A stretch of DNA of 42,184 nucleotides, taken from positions 70,920 through 113,103 of the forward strand of contig JACOXI010000003.1 in NCBI GenBank assembly GCA_016176335.1, written 5' to 3'. A model generated the notes under the pieces. That model ran no database searches, was not told where the DNA came from, and worked only from the letters and a program-made list of their open reading frames with translations. The stretch is from Candidatus Daviesbacteria bacterium (GTDB lineage Bacteria; Patescibacteriota; Microgenomatia; Daviesbacterales; UBA10151). The position numbers and the translations under genes are program-made. Positions 34,555 to 42,184 of this stretch are shown one piece after another; the first letter of the stretch is position 1; each line of letters begins with the position of its first letter.

Positions 34555-35346
34555 TTATGTATGCAGCGGTTTTAATTTTGCAGGAGTAGACTCACGGATC
34601 AAGGCTCTTGCTAAAGCGACCATTGGATCTATCAAATGCACACCTTGATATTTTGACTCTGGTAAGGCTAGCGGTATTTCTGTACACCCTAAAATAATTG
34701 CATCTACACCTTGATCGTAAAGTATTTCAGTATATCTTAGAAAATTATCTCGGGCTCTTACTGTCACAGGGCTAACTGCTTTAATACCCCACTCAGGATT
34801 GTAAATTGAATCATGAAGTTCATCTTGTAACTTCTGTGGCACTTGTAATAAGCGGTATCCCAGAGGAGTAAGTATTTGCTCATAAACACCAACTTTTCTA
34901 GTACCTGTTGTAGACATTAAACCAATGTTTTGAGCGTTTGGCAACATCTCTTTAATTAAACCGGCTGTTTCTTCAAGCATATGCACGACTTGCACACATA
35001 CACTCTTTTCTTTTAGCATTCGGGTGAAATCTTTCCAAATTCTTGGAGCATGGAAAGTGTTACAAGGCACACCAGCCACCACTTCTTCCGCACCTGCAGC
35101 TTTAGCAGCAGCAGCTATGGCTTGCATGACTAAAATCATGGCTTCGGCCGGGTCTTCTTTAATTTCTCCTAATAAAAATTTAGTCCTGTCGGGAATTTGA
35201 GAAGAGTGGGAAATATGAACTACCGATAAATGTCCTTGATCAGTTCTACTTAAAGTATGCTGAATAATTAGCTCATGAAGCTTAACGCCTGCCATTGGAC
35301 CAACTCCACCACCAATTCCTATTACTTTCTCTACCATATTGCTCAT
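34555..35346 (-). CDS. Aspartate/glutamate racemase family protein, copy 2
   Basis: GVGPMAGVKLHELI, GVPCNTFHAP, ILGCTEIPLAL. Confidence 0.9.
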   Translation of the reverse strand: MSNMVEKVIGIGGGVGPMAGVKLHELIIQHTLSRTDQGHLSVVHISHSSQIPDRTKFLLGEIKEDPAEAMILVMQAIAAAAKAAGAEEVVAGVPCNTFHAPRIWKDFTRMLKEKSVCVQVVHMLEETAGLIKEMLPNAQNIGLMSTTGTRKVGVYEQILTPLGYRLLQVPQKLQDELHDSIYNPEWGIKAVSPVTVRARDNFLRYTEILYDQGVDAIILGCTEIPLALPESKYQGVHLIDPMVALARALIRESTPAKLKPLHT

Positions 35347-35405
35347 TTTAACAGCAATTTTACCATCTAATGGAGAAGATTGCCACGCTTCGCTTGTAAT
35401 GACGA

Positions 35406-36497
35406 CTATTCTAAATAATCTCTTAGCTTTTTAGCCCGAGTTGGATGTTTTAATTTTCTGATGGCTTTGGCTTCAATCTGTCTAATACGTTCACGGGTCA
35501 CCCCAAACTCTTTCCCTACCTCTTCCAAAGTCCGCTGTTTTCCATCTTCTAATCCAAATCTAAGCTGCAGTACTCTTTTTTCTCTAGGTGAAAGACTGTC
35601 TAATACTTCATCCAGATGTACTTTCAACAGCTCACGGGTGGCCTGCTCATCCGGCTGCAAGCCCTGATCCGCAATAAAATCCCCCAAATGTGAGTCTTCC
35701 TCATCTCCTACCGGTGTTTCCAAAGAGGTTGGTTCTTGGGAAACCTTGATAATCTCTCTGGCCTTGCTCTCATCAATCTCCAAAACTTTGGCAACTTCCT
35801 CGGGGGTTGGTTCCCTGCCCAGCTCCTGCATCAATCTTCTTTGAGTTCTATTAAAACGATTTATGGTCTCCACCATATGAACAGGGATACGAATGGTTCT
35901 GGCCTGATCAGCGATGGCCCGCGTGATGGCCTGCCTGATCCACCAAGTGGCGTAAGTGGAAAATTTATAGCCTCTTCTCCAATCGTATTTATCAACAGCG
36001 CGCATTAAACCGATATTGCCCTCTTCAATAAGATCCAAAAGACTCATGCCCCTGCCAACATATTTTTTGGCAATGGAAACAACCAATCTTAAATTGGCAC
36101 TAATCAGTTTATCCCGGGCTTTTTTCTCATTTTTCTCCGCCCTTTTGGCAAGATCTATCTCATCCTGCGCTGTTAAAAGGGGGATCTTGCCAATATCACG
36201 CAGGTATTGCCTGACAGGATCTGTAACGGAGCCTTCCTCGAGTGTTGATAAAAGCTCCAGCTCTTTTTCCAGTTCTGATGCGGTTTTAGTATCCGCTTCC
36301 AATTCCTCTGCAGTTGTTTCGAAAACATCCACACCCTCGCTGATAAGCTTGGTGTAAAATTTGTCCAGCTCCTCAATTGCTTCCTCCGGTTTGGGAAAAA
36401 TTTGCAGGATTTCTTCCTGGGTAACAAACCCCCGCTTTGTTCCCAGCTTGAGCAGTTTTTTAACATCAAGTGATGATTCTTTTTTGTTTTTGGCCAT
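35406..36497 (-). CDS. rpoD: RNA polymerase primary sigma factor
   Basis: [66 protein letters not shown]. Confidence 0.97.
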   Translation of the reverse strand: MAKNKKESSLDVKKLLKLGTKRGFVTQEEILQIFPKPEEAIEELDKFYTKLISEGVDVFETTAEELEADTKTASELEKELELLSTLEEGSVTDPVRQYLRDIGKIPLLTAQDEIDLAKRAEKNEKKARDKLISANLRLVVSIAKKYVGRGMSLLDLIEEGNIGLMRAVDKYDWRRGYKFSTYATWWIRQAITRAIADQARTIRIPVHMVETINRFNRTQRRLMQELGREPTPEEVAKVLEIDESKAREIIKVSQEPTSLETPVGDEEDSHLGDFIADQGLQPDEQATRELLKVHLDEVLDSLSPREKRVLQLRFGLEDGKQRTLEEVGKEFGVTRERIRQIEAKAIRKLKHPTRAKKLRDYLE

Positions 36498-36498
36498 A

Positions 36499-38274
36499 TT
36501 AGAGATTTTTCAATTTAACCGACAGATCTCTGAAACGCTTGTTCAAAGACTCCACCACTTCCATATTACCAAACTCCTGGGCATTTTTTATCTCCAGTGA
36601 CAACCTCTCCAAAGATGCTTTAATCAAAGCTTTCTTAAGTTCTGACACTACCGCCTCCAGTTCTTTCTGCCAGTTTTTAGGATCGTTTAGCTTACCATCA
36701 AGCTCTGTTAAATACAACTTGTCCACCTCCGAAAGTAATTCTTTTGGCAAACCTGAAACATATTCAGAAATATTAAAAGCCTCACTTTTAAAAGAAATCG
36801 AATCCATGTATAAAACCAACAGTACATAAATTTGCCTGAAATTTTCTTTGAAAAACAACGTTTCCGGGAAATTGGGAACAAAAGTGAAATCCAAAGGAGG
36901 GTGTAACAGCAGAGCAATTAAGTATTCTTCCAAAAGCTCTCTCCTATTTTTGCCCAAAATCACATTATCTTGGGCTGTTTGTTGGAAAACCTGTGAATAA
37001 TTTCTCTGCAGCGTGGTACTTCTTGCTTTATTGACTGCATCCCGGATCACTTTTTCATCTGTTTTTATAAATGCCGCAAGTCTTGTGATATATTTTTCCC
37101 TTTCAAAATCATTGGTAATTTTTGCCCAGATAGAAATCAACTCCTCACCTATTTTTTTCAAATCCGCACTCTTTTTAGTATCAAATCTTTTAGCGGTTGA
37201 TGTTAAATAATAATCGTAGATTGCTACTGCTTCACTGATGGCTTTCTGCCAAATCCCGGGATCGTCTTTGATGGCTTCTGCCGCATCTTTCTCACCCTCA
37301 ATTTGGATAATTTTAATGTTCAAACCTGCTCTATCGGCAAGTTCTATGCCTCTTCTTGCTGCCGAGTCCCCTGCCAAATCCATATCAAAAGACAAAGAAA
37401 TATTTTCCGCATATTTTTTAATAAGATCAACTTGCCCCTCTGTCAGCGCAGTACCTTTGGATGCCACCACATTTCTAAAACCGGCCTGATGAGAAAGGAT
37501 TACATCCATCTCCCCTTCTACCAATATCGCCTCTTTTTTGCTTCTGATCTCCCCTTTGGCCAAATTTAATCCAAACAAAAAATTACTCTTGTCAAAAATT
37601 GGGGTTTGCGGAGTGTTGATGTATTTTGGTTCGGCAGGATATAAAACCCTGCCGGCGAATCCTCTTAATTGATCTTTACCATCAATCAGAGGAAAAGTGA
37701 TCCTGCCCCTAAATCTATCATAACAACCTGATTTAGAAGATACCCCCAAACCTGAACCTAAAATTTCTGCGACGGTAAATCCTCTTTTTAATAAAAACTT
37801 TGTCAGGGACTCCCAAGAATTCAGTGAGTAACCTATGCCAAAACTTTCAATACTGCCTTCTGTTATGCCCCTGGTCTTTAAATACTGCAAAGCTTTTTTA
37901 CCTAAATTGTGTTTGGTTAAAATGTAGTGAAAAAATTCCTGGGCTTTTAAATTAACTGCAAAAAGTCTGTCTTTGAGGTCTGTTTTTTGAGGAGTTTTTT
38001 GCAGGGTCACTCCTGCTCTTTTTGCCAAAAATTCCAAAGTCTCCTTAAATTCCATGCCCTCTTTTTCCATGAGAAATGTGAAGTGATCGCCGCCTTTTTG
38101 GCAGCCAAAACAATGCCAGATTTGGCGCTCGGGAGACACCACAAATGAAGGAGTTTTTTCGCTGTGGAACGGACAAACAGTCTTAAAATTGACACCGCTT
38201 TTTTTTAAGGTCAGGTACTCGGAGATTAAATCTACGATATTTAACTTTTGCTTGATAAGTTCAACATCATCCAT
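36499..38274 (-). CDS. dnaG: DNA primase
   Basis: Zn finger [34 protein letters not shown]; start probably MDDVELIKQ at 38274 rather than 38340. Confidence 0.96.
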   Translation of the reverse strand: MDDVELIKQKLNIVDLISEYLTLKKSGVNFKTVCPFHSEKTPSFVVSPERQIWHCFGCQKGGDHFTFLMEKEGMEFKETLEFLAKRAGVTLQKTPQKTDLKDRLFAVNLKAQEFFHYILTKHNLGKKALQYLKTRGITEGSIESFGIGYSLNSWESLTKFLLKRGFTVAEILGSGLGVSSKSGCYDRFRGRITFPLIDGKDQLRGFAGRVLYPAEPKYINTPQTPIFDKSNFLFGLNLAKGEIRSKKEAILVEGEMDVILSHQAGFRNVVASKGTALTEGQVDLIKKYAENISLSFDMDLAGDSAARRGIELADRAGLNIKIIQIEGEKDAAEAIKDDPGIWQKAISEAVAIYDYYLTSTAKRFDTKKSADLKKIGEELISIWAKITNDFEREKYITRLAAFIKTDEKVIRDAVNKARSTTLQRNYSQVFQQTAQDNVILGKNRRELLEEYLIALLLHPPLDFTFVPNFPETLFFKENFRQIYVLLVLYMDSISFKSEAFNISEYVSGLPKELLSEVDKLYLTELDGKLNDPKNWQKELEAVVSELKKALIKASLERLSLEIKNAQEFGNMEVVESLNKRFRDLSVKLKNL

Positions 38275-38373
38275 ATTGACAATATCCCAAAAGCCCGCAT
38301 ATTCTTGGCTCCCAGGTATTGTGAGCGGATTGTACCCCAAAAGGATCCCGAAGGCAAGGCTGGAAGATGTGAG

Positions 38374-38463
38374 TGGCGGAGGGAGTGGGATTTGAACCCA
38401 CGATACCCTTGCGGATATACCTGCTCTCCAAGCAAGCGCACTAGGCCACTATGCGATCCCTCC
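38374..38463 (-). tRNA. tRNA-Ser(GGA)
   Basis: GGAGGGA/TCCCTCC acceptor, loop UUGGAGA, long variable arm, CCA encoded. Confidence 0.92.
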
Positions 38464-38475
38464 AAACGTTGGATA

Positions 38476-39060
38476 TTATACAGTAATGATTAAAAGATAT
38501 TCTTTGTTTCCTCCCCCACCTAAAATTGGTGACTCCATACAATCGTTTGTCGTATATTGTATATCGCTTATCGTCTTAATCACATTATTTTTCACTTCTT
38601 CAGCTTTTTCTGCAGGCAAAACACCTTTGATTAAATCCTTTTTTTCAGCTTCATAATGGGGTTTTAAAAGAGCAACAATTATTCCGTCTGGTTTAAGAAA
38701 TTTTCTAACTACTGGTAATATAAGTTCCAGTCTGGTCCAGCCAGCATCAATGGTGATAATGTCCACCCTTCGACTTCGCTCAGGGCCTTCGGCCATCTCC
38801 GGGAGGTTTTCCAGGTGGAGTATATTTGTCCGCTCCATTACCACCACTCTCTGGTCGTTTCGAAGTTTCCAGGCCAACTCACCATAAGCTGTATCAAGTG
38901 CATAAACTTTTTTGGCTTCATTTTGCAAAAGACAATCCACAAACCCGCCGGTTGACGAACCAACATCCAAAATAACCTTATCTTTGACGCTAATTTTGAA
39001 TTGGTCTAATGCTGACTGGAGTTTTTCTCCGCCTCTGGATACAAACTGCTTACTTGCCAT
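38476..39060 (-). CDS. TlyA-like rRNA methyltransferase without an S4 domain
   Basis: FVSRGGEKLQSALDQF, ILDVGSSTGGFVDCLLQ. Confidence 0.9.
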   Translation of the reverse strand: MASKQFVSRGGEKLQSALDQFKISVKDKVILDVGSSTGGFVDCLLQNEAKKVYALDTAYGELAWKLRNDQRVVVMERTNILHLENLPEMAEGPERSRRVDIITIDAGWTRLELILPVVRKFLKPDGIIVALLKPHYEAEKKDLIKGVLPAEKAEEVKNNVIKTISDIQYTTNDCMESPILGGGGNKEYLLIITV

Positions 39061-39454
39061 AAATTTCTAAAGCTTTTTTGAGAAGTTGCTTGTCTTGAGA
39101 AAAAGTAAGCTGCTTTAATGCCTCGTTAATATCATACCATCCAGCTTCCTCCACCTCCCAGTCGTGATTATTTGGATCGCCATTTTTATATTTCATTAAA
39201 AAGTAGGTCACAACTTTAAATATTTTCTCCCCATTTAGGGTGTAAACATATTTTGAATAACCCGCTTTGCTCAAAATCTCCGCCTCTACCCCACCTTCTT
39301 CCCTGACTTCACGAATTGCGGCTTCTTTGCTGGTTTGTCCTGGATCAATGAGTCCTTTGGGGAAACTCCAGTGTTTGTTTTGAGAATGCTTGGTCAAAAG
39401 CACTTGATTGGCCTTATTAAAAACTATTCCTCCGGCAGAAAATTCTCTTTTCAT
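39050..39454 (-). CDS. NUDIX hydrolase
   Basis: GLIDPGQTSKEAAIREVREEGGVE Nudix box. Confidence 0.95.
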   Translation of the reverse strand: MKREFSAGGIVFNKANQVLLTKHSQNKHWSFPKGLIDPGQTSKEAAIREVREEGGVEAEILSKAGYSKYVYTLNGEKIFKVVTYFLMKYKNGDPNNHDWEVEEAGWYDINEALKQLTFSQDKQLLKKALEIYGK

Positions 39455-39476
39455 TTATTTAAACTATTATAGCAAG

Positions 39477-39563
39477 CGGTGGGAGCAGGATTCGAACCTG
39501 CGTGAGACTTTCGTCTCGATTGGTTTTCGAGACCATCCGAATAGGCCACTCTCGCATCCCACC
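39477..39563 (-). tRNA. tRNA-Ser(CGA)
   Basis: GGTGGGA/TCCCACC, loop CUCGAAA, long variable arm. Confidence 0.9.
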
Positions 39564-39564
39564 T

Positions 39565-39640
39565 TGGCGCGCCTGGAGGGAATTGAACCCCCGACCTTAA
39601 CGTCCGCAACGTCACGCTCTATCCGCTGAGCTACAGGCGC
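39565..39640 (-). tRNA. tRNA-Arg(GCG)
   Basis: GCGCCTG/CAGGCGC, loop UUGCGGA, CCA encoded. Confidence 0.88.
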
Positions 39641-39742
39641 ATAAAACTGGTGTTCTACCTTTCGTTAGCAAAAGGCAAGCTCCTGCTTATCCATTGAATT
39701 ACGGGCGCTTGCACGCTCATTTTAGCATAGAAGTGCTGATAA

Positions 39743-40333
39743 CTACCTATGGACGTTTTCCAAGGGGAAATGTTTTTGCAAGCCTTCCGACCATTTTTCC
39801 ATCCAGGATTTGTACGGTACTTCAACAAACGGTAAAAACCTGGCCACAATTTTTTTGATTTTTTCCTCCTCTTGCGAGCCTAACACAAGCATTAATTGTG
39901 CCGGGAAGCGAAACCGAGTTTGAATAATTAAGATTTGATAACCTTCTTTTGGCTTAAACCAAAACGCATCCAAAAAATGCCAAAAGTAAAAATCTTCTCC
40001 AATCGTTACTCCTTGAGTAGAAATCCTGTACTTGATATTGTGAGGTGGAACATACGCCAAAACATATGCCACAAAAGCCAAAGCCAACAGCACCCCTATA
40101 AGTAAAAATTCTCTTAACAGAAAGGCGATTAGGACCAAAAGAATAACTAAAACCGCGATTGTGGTGTAGTAAGAGCGATCCTTTTTTTTAAAAGGACGGG
40201 AAGGACCTTCCCAAGAAAGCAAAGTCCTAACCTCTCCTGCTTCGGAAATTTTAGGAGTAAGGTATGCTTCATTAGCAGCGCCTTGAGGTCTAGCGTTTTT
40301 TGGATTGTTCTGTTTGGAAGTTTTGTCGGACAT
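39743..40333 (-). CDS. Membrane hypothetical protein
   Basis: 196 aa with two adjacent TM segments. Confidence 0.75.
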   Translation of the reverse strand: MSDKTSKQNNPKNARPQGAANEAYLTPKISEAGEVRTLLSWEGPSRPFKKKDRSYYTTIAVLVILLVLIAFLLREFLLIGVLLALAFVAYVLAYVPPHNIKYRISTQGVTIGEDFYFWHFLDAFWFKPKEGYQILIIQTRFRFPAQLMLVLGSQEEEKIKKIVARFLPFVEVPYKSWMEKWSEGLQKHFPLENVHR

Positions 40334-40374
40334 TTGATATAAGTTTAACTTTTAAAGTTGGTTATGTAAAGCGG

Positions 40375-40456
40375 CGGAGGAAGAGGGATTCGAACCCACA
40401 TGCCCTTTCGGGCCCCAGTTTTCAAGACTGGTGAGCCACCATTGCTCAATTCCTCC
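40375..40456 (-). tRNA. tRNA-Ser(UGA)
   Basis: GGAGGAA/TTCCTCC, CCAGU-CUUGAAA-ACUGG. Confidence 0.92.
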
Positions 40457-40475
40457 TTGATAACTTCGTTGTCTG

Positions 40476-40562
40476 CGGAGAGGGTGGGATTCGAACCCAC
40501 GATACCCTTGCGGGTATAGCTCGTTAGCACCGAGCGGCACTCGACCACTATGCGACCTCTCC
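40476..40562 (-). tRNA. tRNA-Ser(GCU)
   Basis: GGAGAGG/CCTCTCC, GCUCG-GUGCUAA-CGAGC, long variable arm. Confidence 0.92.
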
Positions 40563-40594
40563 TTGCTGCTCCATTTTACCAGAATCCAACTTCC

Positions 40595-41293
40595 CTATCT
40601 AGCCAAAGTTAGCGCCCACACCTTTTTAGCTCCGTTTCTTTTTAGGATGTAGCAGCACTCCTTCAGTGTTGAACCTGTGGTCCAAACATCATCAATAAGC
40701 AGTATGTAGGGAGTAGTTTGTAGTTGGTAGTTAGGAGAAAGCGCAAAAGCATTTTTAATATTATCCTTTCTTTGTTTACCTTTTAGTTTCACCTGGGATT
40801 TAGTATAACGAATACGTTTAAGGCCTTCACAATAATCTAAACCTAACTTTTTGGATAAAGTTTGTCCAATTAAAGAGGACTGGTTAAATCCTCTACTGTT
40901 ACTTCTCCACCAATACAAAGGAACAGGAATGACCACCCATCCAACACCTCTATCTTTTTTAATTTGATCCAGAATAAAGGGTTGATATCTTGCCCAATAT
41001 ACAATTGTGATATCTACTAAAACATCAGCCAACTCGCGAACCCACTTATACTTAAGCTGTTGTATGGCTTTTCTTAAAGGATCCTGGTAAACCCCCAAGC
41101 TCCACAGTCCGTCCAAACCAAATTTTCTCCTACAAATTGGGTGAGTCTGACCACCCACTGCCAGTTTCTCGCACCTTGGGCAAACCAAATCTGTTTGCAG
41201 GATGTTGCTGATACAACCCTCACAAAAATAGCTTTCCTCTTGCCTGCAACCTACACACTTTTTGGGAAAAAGCAGATCTAAGATAAGATTCAT
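40595..41293 (-). CDS. ComF-family phosphoribosyltransferase
   Basis: CVGCRQEESYFCEGC, CPRCEKLAVGG; PRPP motif ILLIDDVWTTGSTL. Confidence 0.93.
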   Translation of the reverse strand: MNLILDLLFPKKCVGCRQEESYFCEGCISNILQTDLVCPRCEKLAVGGQTHPICRRKFGLDGLWSLGVYQDPLRKAIQQLKYKWVRELADVLVDITIVYWARYQPFILDQIKKDRGVGWVVIPVPLYWWRSNSRGFNQSSLIGQTLSKKLGLDYCEGLKRIRYTKSQVKLKGKQRKDNIKNAFALSPNYQLQTTPYILLIDDVWTTGSTLKECCYILKRNGAKKVWALTLAR

Positions 41294-41321
41294 TTGACTC
41301 CAGACCTAAATATGGTATAAT
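41294..41321 (+). promoter_or_regulatory. Promoter of tmRNA
   Basis: TTGACT - 16 nt - TATAAT, 8 nt upstream of the tmRNA 5' end. Confidence 0.75.
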
Positions 41322-41329
41322 ACAACCCT

Positions 41330-41744
41330 GGGGATGTATAGTCTCGACAGGATTGCTCTTTAAAAATTGCAAGCCGTTAAGGAAACATTAAACGTTAAAT
41401 ATTGTCTCAAAACACAAACGGCAATAAACTTGTCCGTGATGCCAAAGCAATGGCAGATGGTATCGTAGCTGGCCTTTTTGGCCCAGCTTACGCTCCCAGA
41501 TACGCTGTAGCTTAAAGCATCTATTTTAGAATTCTTTTTCTGGCTAGAACCTAAAGTAATGTACCCAGTCAGGATGCTGTTAATACAATTTTGATCGATC
41601 AGTATTAACAAAAGACAGTCTGATCATTCATTAGTTTTCCTGCTAGTTGGTTACAACTGATGAACAAAAATTAACTAGATAAGCTTGTAGAAGTTTTTGA
41701 AGTTACAATTTTGGACGGGGGTGCAAAGCCCCCCATCTCCACCA
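41330..41744 (+). ncRNA. ssrA: tmRNA
   Basis: 5' GGGGATGTATAGTCTCGACAGGATTG, tag ORF ending YAVA-stop, 3' CATCTCCACCA. Confidence 0.95.
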
Positions 41745-41755
41745 TTATTTTGAGG

Positions 41756-42184
41756 TTACTCTTTTCCTCTTAATTCCTGCTCAACCCGACGAGCGTGATC
41801 TCTCTCTTTTATAATCTTTCGTTTATCAAACTCTTTTTTACTCCTTGCCAAGCCCACTTCCACCTTAAATCTATTATTTTTTTCATATATTGAAACCGGC
41901 ACTAAACTAACAGCTTTACCAGAAACCTTGCCTATTAGAGAATTAATCTGACTTTTGTGTAAAAGCAACTTTCTTGAATGTGTTGCCTGATATTCTTTAT
42001 CTGATGCCTGTTGATATCTTGGGATATTGGCATTAATTAAAAATACTTCCCCATTTAAAATCCGGACATAACTTTCTCCCAAATCCAGCCTGCTGCTTCG
42101 GATAGATTTAACTTCAGAACCGGACAGTACTATTCCGGCCTCAATTTTCTCCAGAATATGGTAATTGTGCAGAGCCTTCTTATT
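41756..42184 (-). CDS. smpB: SsrA-binding protein SmpB, 5' end truncated by the window edge
   Basis: NKKALHNYHILEKIEAGIVLSGSEVKSIRSSRLDLGESYVRI... frame stays open to 42184, so the TTG at 42082 is not the start. Confidence 0.95.
   Translation of the reverse strand, partial: NKKALHNYHILEKIEAGIVLSGSEVKSIRSSRLDLGESYVRILNGEVFLINANIPRYQQASDKEYQATHSRKLLLHKSQINSLIGKVSGKAVSLVPVSIYEKNNRFKVEVGLARSKKEFDKRKIIKERDHARRVEQELRGKE

Noticed and set aside
38241-38493. ORFs across the tRNA-Ser(GGA) region
   Set aside because: Translation of a tRNA gene and intergenic DNA.
39655-39849. 64-aa minus-strand ORF
   Set aside because: Overlaps the membrane gene and the tRNA-like region; no coding signal.
40345-40548. 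ORFs of 67 and 62 aa
   Set aside because: Translations of tRNA-Ser genes.
41360-41611. 83-aa minus-strand ORF
   Set aside because: Lies opposite tmRNA.

Overview
The 42.2-kb window looks chromosomal and comes from a CPR-type (probably Microgenomates-like) bacterium. This taxonomic guess rests on gene content and style only. Nearly all genes are on the minus strand. Housekeeping content: ftsH, trpS, a GlmU-like nucleotidyltransferase, an NRAMP transporter, a DivIC-like protein, a Xer recombinase, a VirD4/TraG-like ATPase, nickel superoxide dismutase with its maturation peptidase, trxB, PAP2, a cupredoxin, trmO, rpoD, dnaG, a TlyA-like methylase, NUDIX, comF, tmRNA and smpB. There are nine tRNA genes, two of them interrupted by putative group I introns in the anticodon loop, and a set of four tRNA-Ser genes. 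The most interesting signals are: (1) three genes for S23/IVP-type four-helix-bundle proteins, each bracketed by inverted arrays of degenerate short tandem units (about 7-10 nt, often AAG-initial) and each abutting the stop codon of a neighbouring gene, which looks like an undescribed mobile cassette; (2) a dispersed hairpin family with a conserved TCGAC..GCTC core and variable but self-complementary arms, found between genes and inserted in frame in trpS, a sucC-like gene and a tlyA-like gene; (3) a TrpR-family gene with a textbook promoter carrying a near-consensus trp operator, heading a same-strand block with an orphan 365-aa protein (in-frame UAG and hairpin), an Asp/Glu racemase, an orphan 189-aa protein and trpS; (4) a split three-gene ATP-citrate-lyase-like module interrupted by one of the IVP cassettes; (5) an AlbA_2/Schlafen-like, unknown and HEPN-like cassette near a HigBA toxin-antitoxin pair. 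All calls come from reading the sequence; no database search was run.
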